Below, one piece after another: positions 54,925 to 63,739 of a stretch of 64,000 bases of DNA (position 1 is its first letter; the number at the start of each line of letters is the position of its first letter). The translations under genes and the position numbers were made by a program. The notes under the pieces were generated by a model. The model was given only the letters and a program-made list of their open reading frames with translations. It had not been told where the DNA came from and ran no database searches. Source of the DNA: Flavobacterium aquicola (GTDB lineage Bacteria > Bacteroidota > Bacteroidia > Flavobacteriales > Flavobacteriaceae); NCBI RefSeq assembly GCF_003385115.1, contig NZ_QUNI01000007.1, positions 1 through 64,000 on the forward strand, written 5' to 3'.

Positions 54925-55719
54925 ATGAATAGAGTAGGAGCTAGAAAATATTTGTTTTCAAAAAAAATCGATTCTTATTTTGAAGGTATTTACAAAGGAT
55001 ATCAATTTGCACTTCGTTTTTTTAAAGAAGCTTTTACTTCTCCTTTTCATTTACGAGAAATTATTAATCAGTGTTTTGAGATTGGGTTACGATCACTTCC
55101 TCTAATCACAATGACCGGTTTTATAATTGGTATCGTTTTTACCAAACAGTCCCGGCCTTCTTTAGAAAATTTTGGAGCAGTATCGTGGCTGCCATCATTA
55201 ATGGGAATCGCTATTGCGCGAGCGCTTGGACCATTAGTTACATCGCTGATTTGTGCAGGTAAAGTGGGGTCAAGCATTAGTGCCGAATTAGGATCCATGA
55301 AAGTAACGGAGCAAATCGATGCGATGGAAGTATCAGCTATCGATCCCTTTAAATATCTTGTTGTTACAAGGGTTTGGGCTACTAGTATTTCTATTCCCGT
55401 CCTTTCGTTTTATTGCAGTTGTGTAGGATTGCTGGGTTCTTATTATAATGTTTCAACTGAAGAGGCGACAAGCCTGCAAGTATTTTATACAAATGCTTTT
55501 TCGAATATTTCTTTTTTGGACCTTTTTTCATCGATGACAAAATCTATAGTCTTCGGGTTTACTATTGGAATTATTAGCTGCTATAAAGGTTTTTTTGCAT
55601 CAAATGGTACAAGTGGCGTCGGGAAAGCAACAAATCAGGCGGTAATATTGTCTATGTTTCTTATTTTCCTCGAAGAGTTAATCATTGTTCAGATTGTTAA
55701 TTGGATTAGATATTTTTAA
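54925..55719 (+). CDS. mlaE: MlaE-family lipid ABC transporter permease
   Basis: This 264-residue membrane protein belongs to the MlaE permease family for phospholipid transport between the membranes. It shows GLRSLPLITMTGFIIGIVF, a central cytoplasmic segment with ALGPLVTSLICAGKVGSSIS and AELGSMKVTEQIDAMEV (the conserved ExG...EQIDAL-type motif), and C-terminal helices ending in LEELIIVQIVNWIRYF. Length matches the family. It is the first gene of a three-gene operon with mlaF (2 bp downstream) and mlaD. Confidence 0.93.
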   Translation: MNRVGARKYLFSKKIDSYFEGIYKGYQFALRFFKEAFTSPFHLREIINQCFEIGLRSLPLITMTGFIIGIVFTKQSRPSLENFGAVSWLPSLMGIAIARALGPLVTSLICAGKVGSSISAELGSMKVTEQIDAMEVSAIDPFKYLVVTRVWATSISIPVLSFYCSCVGLLGSYYNVSTEEATSLQVFYTNAFSNISFLDLFSSMTKSIVFGFTIGIISCYKGFFASNGTSGVGKATNQAVILSMFLIFLEELIIVQIVNWIRYF

Positions 55720-55721
55720 GC

Positions 55722-56498
55722 ATGGAAACAGATAAAATTCAATATGGCAATAGCCAAGATCCAGTTATAAAAATTGAAGGATTGTATAAATCTTTTGATG
55801 AACTCGATGTTTTAAAGGGCGTTGACTTAATGCTGAAAAAAGGTGAAAACTTGGCCGTATTAGGCAAGTCGGGAACTGGAAAATCGGTCTTGATAAAGCT
55901 TTTGGTAGGATTATTAAAACCAGATAGAGGCAATATAACAATCTTGGGTCAACAGCTGGATAAATTAAACCGAAAAGAATTAAATGCATTGCGGCTGCGT
56001 ATCGGTTTTTCATTTCAAAATAGTGCTTTATATGATAGTAAGAGTGTATATGGCAATCTGTCTTTTCCTTTGACAATGAATGTAAAGAATCTTACGAAGA
56101 AGCAGGTGGATGATGCTGTAGAAGAAGCGCTGGATGCCGTTGGTTTATTGGATAAAATTGGACGGCGAACCGAAGAGCTTTCGGGCGGACAGCGAAAAAG
56201 ATTGGGTATTGCAAGAACGCTGATTTTAAAACCAGAAATAATGCTGTACGATGAACCCACAGCGGGTTTGGATCCAGTAACATGTATTGAAATAAATGCA
56301 TTAATTGTAGAGATGCAGCAAAAGTATAAAACCAGTTCCATCGTTATTACACATGACCTTACTTGTGCCAAGACCACTTGTGAACGCATCGCCATGCTGC
56401 TTGATGGAAAATTTTTGAAAACGGGAACATTTGAAGAAGTCTTTGAAACAGAGGAAGAACAGATAAAACAATTTTATTCATATAATTTTACACTTTAA
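55722..56498 (+). CDS. mlaF: MlaF-family lipid ABC transporter ATPase
   Basis: This 258-residue ATPase has Walker A LGKSGTGKSVLIK, signature ELSGGQRKRLGIART, Walker B IMLYDEPTAGLDP and switch VITHDL. The Q-loop (FSFQNSALYDS) and overall similarity fit MlaF-type ATPases. It lies between the permease and the MCE-domain protein, with 2-3 bp gaps, so the three are co-translated. The complex should move phospholipids and help keep outer-membrane asymmetry. Confidence 0.93.
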   Translation: METDKIQYGNSQDPVIKIEGLYKSFDELDVLKGVDLMLKKGENLAVLGKSGTGKSVLIKLLVGLLKPDRGNITILGQQLDKLNRKELNALRLRIGFSFQNSALYDSKSVYGNLSFPLTMNVKNLTKKQVDDAVEEALDAVGLLDKIGRRTEELSGGQRKRLGIARTLILKPEIMLYDEPTAGLDPVTCIEINALIVEMQQKYKTSSIVITHDLTCAKTTCERIAMLLDGKFLKTGTFEEVFETEEEQIKQFYSYNFTL

Positions 56499-56501
56499 AT
56501 T

Positions 56502-57479
56502 ATGGACGAATCAACACGTAAACACAATATATTAGTTGGTCTATTTATTTTCGTCGGATTAATATTTCTGCTGGGAGCTATTCTTATGGTAGGTAATCTT
56601 CATGAAACTTTCAAAAGTAAAATGCAGTTAGTTACTGTTTTTGATGAAGTAAATGGATTGCAGACGGGAGCAAATGTTTGGCTTTCTGGTGTGAAAGTTG
56701 GGAAAGTAAAGAACATCAGAATCAATCCCACGAGGAATGTTGTCGTAGTTTTAGATGTTGAAGAAAACGCACAGCAATTTATCCTTAAAAATGCTAAAAC
56801 TAAAATAGGTACAGACGGACTTATTGGCAATAAAGTAGTTATCGTTTATGGTGGAACTGCAAATTCTCCAGCAGTACAAGATGGGGATACTTTAGTTGCA
56901 GGCAATACGTTTTCTACAGAAAACATTATGCTTAAATTGGAGAAAAACAATGAAAATCTTCTTGCTATAACTTCTGATTTTAAAAAGATCAGTCATAAGC
57001 TGACAACGAAGGAAGGAACAATTGGGAAATTGATAAACGACGATGCTATGTACGATAATATTAATTCAATTGCCGTTTCTCTCAACAAAGCCTCTGTAAA
57101 ATCCGAAAAACTTATTGCTTCTCTTAATGAGTATACATCCAAATTAAATAAAAAAGGAACTCTGGGTAATGAATTGGTTACCGATACAATTGTTTTTAAT
57201 TCTATTAAAAAATCTGTTTTAGAATTGCAAAAAACTTCCAAAACAGCCAATGAATTTATGACTAATCTTAAGGAAGCTAGCGCTAATCCCAATTCAGCAA
57301 TTGGAGTTTTGTTACATGATGAACAATCAGGAGCGAGCTTGAAAAGAACAATTCAGAATTTAGAAACTAGTTCTGAAAAATTAGATGAGGATCTGAAAGC
57401 TGCTCAAAGTAATTTTTTGTTAAGAGGTTATTTTAAGGATAAAGAAAAAGAAGCTAAAAAACGTGCGGCTCAAGACTAA
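56502..57479 (+). CDS. mlaD: MlaD/MCE-domain lipid-binding protein
   Basis: This 325-residue protein has an N-terminal membrane helix (ILVGLFIFVGLIFLLGAILM) and one MCE domain at about 40-120 (VTVFDEVNGLQTGANVWLSG, VKVGKVKNIRI, GTDGLIGNKVV). A long helical and coiled C-terminal region of about 190 residues follows, longer than in E. coli MlaD but common in Bacteroidota. It should form the hexameric substrate ring of the transporter. A strong terminator follows. Confidence 0.9.
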   Translation: MDESTRKHNILVGLFIFVGLIFLLGAILMVGNLHETFKSKMQLVTVFDEVNGLQTGANVWLSGVKVGKVKNIRINPTRNVVVVLDVEENAQQFILKNAKTKIGTDGLIGNKVVIVYGGTANSPAVQDGDTLVAGNTFSTENIMLKLEKNNENLLAITSDFKKISHKLTTKEGTIGKLINDDAMYDNINSIAVSLNKASVKSEKLIASLNEYTSKLNKKGTLGNELVTDTIVFNSIKKSVLELQKTSKTANEFMTNLKEASANPNSAIGVLLHDEQSGASLKRTIQNLETSSEKLDEDLKAAQSNFLLRGYFKDKEKEAKKRAAQD

Positions 57480-57527
57480 CTCTTTTCTAATTTAATGATA
57501 AAAGGCATTACAATTTATAAAATAAAC

Positions 57528-57576
57528 AAACAGCACAAATTGCATTTATGATATGCAATTTGTGCTGTTTATTTTT
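57528..57576. terminator. Strong bidirectional terminator
   Basis: An 18-bp perfect stem starts with AAACAGCACAAATTGCAT at 57528-57545 and ends at 57553-57570, with a seven-base loop and a T run. It separates mlaD from a convergent gene. Confidence 0.85.
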
Positions 57577-58377
57577 TTATTTAGAAACTCCGGGCAGGTT
57601 GTGATAGATGAAATCTCCGTGAATACCTGTGAATACAAGTTTTAATTGGTCAAAAAAAGCTTTGCTATCGGCTTCATTAGGCCAGGCGGCTTTAATCAGT
57701 TCATCTTGTTTAAGGCCTGATTTTTCTATATCAGCAAAGGAATCATAGAAGTAGGCTTCCATAAAATCTCTGCTGTCAGCTCCCCATGCATGGCGAAATG
57801 GATAATAAGCTTTAATGAAAGGATCTTTCAATGTGACTTTCTCATTGTATTCTTTCATGCCCTTTCCTTTACCGCTCATTGACATTTGTGATTTTCGGAT
57901 GTAAACAATCATGGGTTCTTTTGTAGTGGCTTTGAATTCTTTCATCCCAATCGTTTCGATAGAATTATAGATTTCATCAGAGTGCATCGGCATGTAATAG
58001 CTGTTTTGTTTGTCAAAAAAAGCGGCTCGTGCTTTTTCATCCGGCCAGGCTTTTTTGGCAAGTTCGTCTGAGACGGTTTGTGCTTTTTCGATGTCTTCCC
58101 AAGTTTTGAAAACACTCACCAAAATAACTTCCGAACTGTTTTCGGTGTAATAATGAGTAAGGATTTCCGAGCCGATTATTAAGTCATTTTTGCTTGTTAC
58201 CTTGTCAAAGTACTCTTGTTCCGTTGCCTTCCAATCCTTGCTGTCGGTATTGTAATTTCTGTGTAGGGTAGTCATTGTAATAAAAACAGGTTTGGGGGGA
58301 TCTTGTGCATAAATAGTTATGCAGAACAGGAATGTTAAAATTAACATCCGCAACGAAAAAAAGTTTCTCTTTCTCAT
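57577..58377 (-). CDS. Exported protein with internal duplication, unknown function
   Basis: This 266-residue protein has a signal peptide (about 1-24, ending TIYAQ). The mature part looks like two similar halves. Half one has TEQEYFDKVTSKNDLI, SVFKTWEDIEKAQ, KKAWPDEKARAAFFDKQ and MPMHSDEIYNS. Half two has MKEYNEKVTLKDPFI, YFYDSFADIEKSG, KAAWPNEADSKAFFDQL and FTGIHGDFIYHN. Each half has the size and pattern of a dimeric alpha-beta-barrel (NIPSNAP/EthD-like) domain, so one chain could form a pseudo-dimer. I recognise no family with known function, and the neighbours give no hint. Confidence 0.65.
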   Translation of the reverse strand: MRKRNFFSLRMLILTFLFCITIYAQDPPKPVFITMTTLHRNYNTDSKDWKATEQEYFDKVTSKNDLIIGSEILTHYYTENSSEVILVSVFKTWEDIEKAQTVSDELAKKAWPDEKARAAFFDKQNSYYMPMHSDEIYNSIETIGMKEFKATTKEPMIVYIRKSQMSMSGKGKGMKEYNEKVTLKDPFIKAYYPFRHAWGADSRDFMEAYFYDSFADIEKSGLKQDELIKAAWPNEADSKAFFDQLKLVFTGIHGDFIYHNLPGVSK

Positions 58378-58489
58378 AATAAACTAACGATTAAATGATT
58401 AATTAATAAAAAACACTTATAAAGTTAGTTAATTGTTAATCAAGTAATTATGAAGTATTAGTTTATTTTAAAGAAATTTTAAAAAGGAG

Positions 58490-59725
58490 TTAGTTACCGA
58501 TATTTAACGGTAATTCGGCGACTACAAAGGTGCTTCCGCCAATATAAATGAAGTCATTTTTTGCAGAATTCCCCTTCGCTTCTTTGTAAGCGTCTGTTAC
58601 AGAGTTATAGGTGTTTCCTTGTAATGAAAAAGAAGAGGCTTTCTCTTGTAAAAGAACAGCGTCTAAACCACGCGGAATATTCGGTCGGCAAAAGTAGTAC
58701 GTCGCATTTTTTGGAAATAAAGGCAGTACTTCATCAAGTTCTTTATCATTGACTACTCCCAGTACAATGTGCAGGTTCTCAAAATTCTCCTTTTGAATCT
58801 GTTTCAAAACGATTTCAAGACCATTTTTGTTGTGTGCCGTATCGCAGATCACTTTTGGATTTGCACCCAATTGCTGCCATCTGCCAAGTAAACCGGTATT
58901 TTTTACGACATGCAGCAAACCCGATTTTATATGCTCGAAACTCACTTTAAAATTCGTTTGATCGTTTAGAATTCTAAAAGTCTGTACAACTGTTTTTTTA
59001 TTGTATTCCTGATAATCACCTATTAAATCCGAAGGATATATTTCTGTAATCAATTCGGATGCGAAATAAATTCCAGAGCTGTTTTCTTTGGCTTTCGCCA
59101 AAAAGACAGGCTGTGTTTCTGGAGTATATTCGCCGATAACAACAGGAATTTCAGGTTTAATAATTCCTGCTTTTTCAGCTGCAATTAGCTCCAATGTATT
59201 GCCTAAAAACTGAACGTGGTCAATACCAATGTTTGTTATTACTGAAACCAAAGGCGTAATGATATTCGTGGCGTCCAGCCTTCCGCCCAAACCCACTTCA
59301 ATAACAGCAATGTCTACATTTTCCTTTACAAAATAATCAAATGCCAAACCAACCGACATTTCGAAAAAACTCATATCATTTTCTTCGAAAAAAGTTTTAT
59401 GCTGTGCCACAAACCCGCAGACAAATTCTTCGGAGATTTCCGTTCCGTTAATTTTGATTCGTTCTCTAAAATCTTTTAAATGAGGCGAAGTATACAGTCC
59501 GACTTTATATCCGGCTTCTTGCAGAACCGAAGCCAGCATATGCGAAGTAGAACCTTTGCCGTTAGTGCCTGCAACATGAATGCATTTTAGTTTTTTTTCA
59601 GGATTATCAAGATGATTGGCAAGCAGATTAACATTAGTCAAATCTTTTTTATATGCCGATGCTCCCTGTAATTGATACATTGGGAGCTGATTAAACATCC
59701 AGTTTGTGGTTTCTTGATAGTTCAT
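58490..59725 (-). CDS. folC: Bifunctional folylpolyglutamate synthase/dihydrofolate synthase
   Basis: This 411-residue Mur-ligase-type enzyme adds glutamate to dihydropteroate and folates. The P-loop is HVAGTNGKGSTSHMLASVL, followed by VGLYTSPHLKDFRERI, the Glu-rich SVGLAFDYFVKENVDIAVIE, and VGLGGRLDATNII. The C-terminal domain starts around LLGRWQQLG and has CDTAHNKNGLEIVLK. The full family length is present. It is divergent from exbB. Confidence 0.94.
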   Translation of the reverse strand: MNYQETTNWMFNQLPMYQLQGASAYKKDLTNVNLLANHLDNPEKKLKCIHVAGTNGKGSTSHMLASVLQEAGYKVGLYTSPHLKDFRERIKINGTEISEEFVCGFVAQHKTFFEENDMSFFEMSVGLAFDYFVKENVDIAVIEVGLGGRLDATNIITPLVSVITNIGIDHVQFLGNTLELIAAEKAGIIKPEIPVVIGEYTPETQPVFLAKAKENSSGIYFASELITEIYPSDLIGDYQEYNKKTVVQTFRILNDQTNFKVSFEHIKSGLLHVVKNTGLLGRWQQLGANPKVICDTAHNKNGLEIVLKQIQKENFENLHIVLGVVNDKELDEVLPLFPKNATYYFCRPNIPRGLDAVLLQEKASSFSLQGNTYNSVTDAYKEAKGNSAKNDFIYIGGSTFVVAELPLNIGN

Positions 59726-59854
59726 TAATTTTTGATAAAATAGTTGTAAATTGAAATAATTTTCCCTTTTTTTAGTTTAATATTACAGTGAAAAATAGTT
59801 TTTACAAAATTGAAATATTTTTTAGAATTAACGATTATAAACCCAGAATAAAAT

Positions 59855-60547
59855 ATGTTTAGTTTAATACAATTACAGGCTGACACCCTTGCTACTGCTT
59901 CCAGTGCTGTTGTCGAAAAAATTGCGCCAAATACCGAAATCTCCGTTTTGGGGTTCATTCTAAAAGGAGGATTTTTTTTAATACCTATTGCAATCTTACT
60001 ATTTTATACTTTTTACCTCATTATAGAACGTTATTTGTACATAAATAAAAAGGCCAAAGTAGATCCGCTTATGATGCGCGATGTCAAAGATCACTTGACT
60101 TCGGGAAAATTTGATCTGGCGTTTAACATTACAGACCGCTCTAACACCGCTTCAGGAAATGTTATCAAAGAGGGAATCACATTAATTGGCCGTCCAATTG
60201 CCGAAATCGAATCGAATATGGACCGCGCCGCCGATATCGAAATTGCCGAAATGGAACAGCATCTTGGACAATTGGGATTGATTGCCGGTATCGCGCCAAC
60301 GCTCGGATTCATCGGAACAATTTCTGGAGTAATCAAGATTTTCTACAGCATTTCGGTGACCGAAAATATTAGTATCGGTAATATCTCTGGAGGTTTATAT
60401 GAAAAAATGATCAGCAGTGGTTCCGGACTTATAGTTGGAATTATTGCCTACAGTGCTTACCACTTACTGAATGGAAAAATTGACAGTTACGCACTGAAAG
60501 TGCAAAAACAAATACTGGAATTCGTAAACATCATCCAAAAAGCATAA
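59855..60547 (+). CDS. exbB: ExbB/TolQ/MotA-family proton channel protein
   Basis: This 230-residue inner-membrane protein has three helices (about 33-55, 140-160 and 180-200). The MotA/TolQ/ExbB core contains GLIAGIAPTLGFIGTISGVI and GLYEKMISSGSGLIVGIIAY. With ExbD and TonB it uses the proton gradient to energise outer-membrane receptors such as the SusC proteins. exbD follows 3 bp downstream. Confidence 0.93.
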   Translation: MFSLIQLQADTLATASSAVVEKIAPNTEISVLGFILKGGFFLIPIAILLFYTFYLIIERYLYINKKAKVDPLMMRDVKDHLTSGKFDLAFNITDRSNTASGNVIKEGITLIGRPIAEIESNMDRAADIEIAEMEQHLGQLGLIAGIAPTLGFIGTISGVIKIFYSISVTENISIGNISGGLYEKMISSGSGLIVGIIAYSAYHLLNGKIDSYALKVQKQILEFVNIIQKA

Positions 60548-60550
60548 ACT

Positions 60551-60946
60551 ATGTCCATCAAAAGAAAAAGAAGATTTCATGCTGAGGTCGCCACTTCGTC
60601 CTTGAGTGACATTATGTTTTTTTTACTGCTGTTTTTCCTGATTATCTCGACTTTGGCAAATCCAAACGTTATAAAAATGACACTGCCAAAGGCCAAAGCC
60701 AACGAAAAAACCAACAAGCAGTTCATCAGTTTGTCGGTTACCGAGGACAAGAAGTTTTACATTGATAAACAGCCCGTTGCTTTCGAAGAACTGGAAACTA
60801 CGTTAATGTCCAAAATAGATACCCAAAAAGACCAAACCGTAGTTGTGCGAATTCCGTTCAATCTACAAGTTCAGGATTTGGTTGATGTATTGCAGATTGG
60901 AGTGAAGAACAACCTGAAATTTGTAATCGCCACCAGCCCCAAATAA
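60551..60946 (+). CDS. exbD: ExbD/TolR-family proton channel protein
   Basis: This 131-residue protein has a short cytoplasmic start, one helix with the conserved proton-path Asp (SSLSDIMFFLLLFFLIIST) and a periplasmic domain (FISLSVTEDKKFYIDKQPVA, DQTVVVRIPFNLQVQDLVDV). It is co-transcribed with exbB. The matching tonB gene is not next to it on the same strand but lies 1.7 kb away on the other strand. Confidence 0.93.
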   Translation: MSIKRKRRFHAEVATSSLSDIMFFLLLFFLIISTLANPNVIKMTLPKAKANEKTNKQFISLSVTEDKKFYIDKQPVAFEELETTLMSKIDTQKDQTVVVRIPFNLQVQDLVDVLQIGVKNNLKFVIATSPK

Positions 60947-61009
60947 ATTTTGTGAATAGCCTCCTGCTTTAGGAGGATTAAAATTTTAATAATCATTTGG
61001 GCGTGCCAC

Positions 61010-61064
61010 CATAAAGAAAAGGAGCCAAATCATCGCAACGGTGATTCGGCTCCTTTTCTTTATG
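61010..61064 (+). terminator. Terminator after exbB-exbD
   Basis: A 17-bp perfect stem (CATAAAGAAAAGGAGCC at 61010-61026 with its complement at 61048-61064) carries an inner AATCA/TGATT pairing. A smaller CCTCCT/AGGAGG hairpin precedes it at 60960-60976. In both directions it ends in A/T-rich sequence. Confidence 0.75.
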
Positions 61065-61142
61065 CTGTCGGGCTATTACGAGCGCTTTGGCGCCTTGTTC
61101 TATCCCTCACGCGGGATGCTGCAAAACGAGATATTTGCTTGT

Positions 61143-61221
61143 CCTAACAGGTTTCTTTTAACCTGTTAGGTATATTTAATTATGAAGATTTATACCTAAC
61201 AGGTCTCCAAGACCTGTTAGG
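61143..61221. repeat. Paired CCTAACAGGT palindromes
   Basis: Hairpin one is CCTAACAGGTT (61143-61153) with AACCTGTTAGG (61160-61170). Hairpin two is CCTAACAGGTCT (61195-61206) with AGACCTGTTAGG (61210-61221), loop CCA. The inner arms (ACCTGTTAGGTATA at 61161 and TATACCTAACAGGT at 61191) can also pair with each other, giving an alternative fold. It lies in the 374-bp gene-free stretch between exbD and the oxidoreductase gene and resembles REP/BIME-type intergenic repeats. Confidence 0.65.
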
Positions 61222-61341
61222 ATCTTTAAGCAGATCCGCTCTGTATAGCCTCACCATAATTAATATCTAAAAAAAGAAAAGCGTAACATTTTATAAAAGA
61301 GTATACTAATAAATTCAAGAATGAACTTAAAAGTATATTTT

Positions 61342-62496
61342 ATGAAAAACATTTCAAGACGGTCTTTTGTTAATAAATTTGGTTTGGGTGTCGGAGCAGC
61401 TGCTGTTATGACAACGCTTCCTTCCTACATAACTCAATCAGAAAAAATTGAGAAACTATATACTGGGAAGAAGTTAAATATAGCGCTTTGCGGTTTAGGA
61501 AATTATGCCGGTATGTTAGCGGCAGGAATTGAAGTTTCCGAATATTGCAATTTAGCAGGAATCGTAACCGGAACACCTGAAAAAGCGGTAAAATGGAAGA
61601 AGCAGTATAATATTCCCGAAAAGAACATTTATAACTATCAGAACTTCGATGAAATCGCCAATAATAAAGATATAGATTTAGTTTATGTGGTTTTACCAAG
61701 CGGTCTGCATAAAGAATTTGTAATCCGTTCTGCAAAAGCTGGCAAGAATGTAATTACAGAAAAGCCAATGGCAATTTCAGCTGCTGATTGTGAAGAAATG
61801 ATAAAAGTCTGCAATGATAATAATGTTCAATTGGCGATTGGTTATCGTCTGCATTATGAGCCAACGCATTTGGAAATTAAAAGGCTGGGACAGGAAAAAA
61901 TCTTTGGTCAGGTACGGTTTATAGAAGCATCACTTGGTTATCAAACGTATGACATTCTCGACAAAAAAACAATCGTTGACAAGAATAACAAGAGCGAATG
62001 GAGGCTGAATAAGAAATTAGGCGGAGGACCTTTAATGGATTTAGGGATTTACTGCATTCAGGCAAGCCGTTACGTTTTAGGTGAAGAGCCAATTGCTGTT
62101 ACGGCGCAATTTGGTACAGTGAATAATAAAGACAGGTTTTCGGAAACTGAGGAAAGCATTTCCTGGCAGATGGAATTTCCTAGCGGTGCTGTAGCAAATT
62201 GTAATACTTCATGTGGCTACAATATAGACAGGTTTTATGCATCGGCAGATGAAGGAAGTTTTGAACTGAGCCCTGCTTTGAGTTATGGTCCCTTTGTAGG
62301 TAAAACATCTGAGAAGGAATTGAAATTTCCGGTAATAAACCAGCAGAAAACACAATTGGATGAAATCTGCAAAGTACTATTGGAAAATAAAAAACTGCCC
62401 AATCATATTACTGGAGAAGAAGGATTAAAGGATATAAAAATTATTAATGCTATTTATAAAGCGGCACAGACTGGGAAGAAAGTTTTCATAGTATAG
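61342..62496 (+). CDS. Gfo/Idh/MocA-family oxidoreductase with twin-arginine-like signal
   Basis: This 384-residue protein begins with an Arg-Arg signal (ISRRSFVNKFGLGVGAAAVM), so it is probably exported folded by the Tat system, like glucose-fructose oxidoreductase. The Rossmann part has IALCGLGNYAGMLAAG and the family motif VITEKPMAIS. The C-terminal half has GGGPLMDLGIYCIQASRYVLG, the substrate-site segment of the family. I start it at 61342; an in-frame ATG 21 bp upstream (61321) is possible. It is a single gene lying between exbBD and the convergent tonB, with a repeat pair upstream, and may have been inserted there. Substrate is probably a sugar or sugar derivative. Confidence 0.88.
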   Translation: MKNISRRSFVNKFGLGVGAAAVMTTLPSYITQSEKIEKLYTGKKLNIALCGLGNYAGMLAAGIEVSEYCNLAGIVTGTPEKAVKWKKQYNIPEKNIYNYQNFDEIANNKDIDLVYVVLPSGLHKEFVIRSAKAGKNVITEKPMAISAADCEEMIKVCNDNNVQLAIGYRLHYEPTHLEIKRLGQEKIFGQVRFIEASLGYQTYDILDKKTIVDKNNKSEWRLNKKLGGGPLMDLGIYCIQASRYVLGEEPIAVTAQFGTVNNKDRFSETEESISWQMEFPSGAVANCNTSCGYNIDRFYASADEGSFELSPALSYGPFVGKTSEKELKFPVINQQKTQLDEICKVLLENKKLPNHITGEEGLKDIKIINAIYKAAQTGKKVFIV

Positions 62497-62550
62497 CTCA
62501 TCTTTTAAAAAACTAAACTTGTAAACTAGCCCCGATGGGAGGGAATATCC

Positions 62551-62605
62551 TTTTTAAAAACACCCCTTTCAAAATCCAGAACTTTGAAAGGGGTGTTTTT
62601 AAAAA
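62551..62605. terminator. Bidirectional terminator between oxidoreductase and tonB
   Basis: The arm AAAAACACCCCTTTCAAA at 62556-62573 pairs with the arm at 62583-62600, with a TTTTTA/TAAAAA extension. It serves both convergent genes. Confidence 0.8.
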
Positions 62606-62669
62606 GATAGGAAGGACAGCGGGACAGCTGTTGATCTAATTTACAAAAGCCCTGCTCCTAATTATTAGA

Positions 62670-63572
62670 TTAATTCAGACTGAAGTTATAAATAATTTTC
62701 CCAACTTGTTTTACTGGAGCATTGCTGTCTGATTCCCATTTGGTATTCATAGCAGCTATTCGGGCTTGGTCTAAAAGACAGCTTGCCGTATTAGTTGTTC
62801 CTTTTACTCCTGGTGTTGCACTTATGGTTTTTCCGTTTTGATTAACAGAAATTTCCACAACCACCTTTCCGGATTCGTTGCAGGTATATTTTGGAGCTGG
62901 TTTAGAGAGCGCTTTACGGTTTCCAAGCAAGTAGCCGGATCCGCCTCCTGTGCCGCCACCAGAACCTCCGCCGCTTCCTGCACCGTAACCGCTGCCATTG
63001 CCAATGCCGTTTCCTGTTCCGTTACCGCCGCCAGTTCCTCCGCCAGTACCGCCTGTGCCATAGTAGCCGGTTGCGGTTAAACTTCCGTTGGATTTCCCTT
63101 TGTTGCCGGCAGTATTATCGTCGCCGTCACCACCCTTTTTAGAACCTTTTAGTATGCTGGACAAGGCATCATTCGTAGAATTGGATACTTTTGGTTTCAC
63201 GGCTTCGGGCTTCGGAGTTTCTTTGACAACCGGTTCGGGTTTCTTTGGTTTTTCTTTCTGCGGAATTACGACACTTTCTTCGGTGGTATTTTCCTGTGAT
63301 AAAATGGATTCCTGAGGCGTGCTTTTTGCAGGAGTTTGTTTGGCTTCATTTTGAACATTCAAAGCCTCACTTTTTGTGTCCCTGCCTGATCCCAAATCGC
63401 TGTCACCAAAATTTATGGTAACGCCGCCACCCCCGCCACCGCTTCCGATAAGTTCTTCGAGATTGGAAGGAGGCCAAAATCGGATGAAAAATAACAGCAC
63501 CAATAGTGATGCATAAATAAGTATGGATAGGACTAATGATTTCTTTTGATCGCTTGAAAGTATAGAACTCAT
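62670..63572 (-). CDS. tonB: TonB-like energy transducer with glycine-rich linker
   Basis: This 300-residue protein has an N-terminal membrane helix (SLVLSILIYASLLVLLFFI), a Lys/Pro-rich segment (QKEKPKKPEPVVKETPKPEA), a very glycine-rich stretch at about 165-215 (GTGGTGGGTGGGNGTGNG and similar repeats) and a C-terminal TonB-type domain of about 80 residues (GKVVVEISVNQNGKTISATP, ASCLLDQARIAAMNTKWES). It should couple ExbB/ExbD to TonB-dependent receptors. The glycine-rich spacer replaces part of the stiff Pro-rich linker of E. coli TonB. It is convergent with the oxidoreductase gene and its start faces the dehydrogenase gene's end. Confidence 0.88.
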   Translation of the reverse strand: MSSILSSDQKKSLVLSILIYASLLVLLFFIRFWPPSNLEELIGSGGGGGGVTINFGDSDLGSGRDTKSEALNVQNEAKQTPAKSTPQESILSQENTTEESVVIPQKEKPKKPEPVVKETPKPEAVKPKVSNSTNDALSSILKGSKKGGDGDDNTAGNKGKSNGSLTATGYYGTGGTGGGTGGGNGTGNGIGNGSGYGAGSGGGSGGGTGGGSGYLLGNRKALSKPAPKYTCNESGKVVVEISVNQNGKTISATPGVKGTTNTASCLLDQARIAAMNTKWESDSNAPVKQVGKIIYNFSLN

Positions 63573-63674
63573 TGTGGAATTTGAATTAAAAAGTGTACTT
63601 GTAAAAACGCTGAAAATTAGTAAAAATTGTCAAGAATAAAAAACGGGCTAAGTGTTAAACCGCAATGCACTATT

Positions 63675-63720
63675 AAAAAAGCGGATCAAATTAGATTTTC
63701 AAAATCCATTTGATCCGCTT
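63675..63720 (-). terminator. Terminator after dehydrogenase gene
   Basis: AAGCGGATCAAAT at 63679-63691 pairs with ATTTGATCCGCTT at 63708-63720. On the minus strand the stem is followed by TTTTTT (63675-63680), about 20 bp after the dehydrogenase stop. Confidence 0.8.
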
Positions 63721-63739
63721 AGTTTATGGTATAAATGTG

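Noticed and set aside
61002..61008. Second TGGCACG (sigma-54 -24-like) on the minus strand
   Set aside because: No -12 block follows and no minus-strand gene starts downstream of it.
62838..63315. Plus-strand frames opposite tonB
   Set aside because: They are antisense shadows of the Gly-rich and Pro-rich coding sequence of tonB.
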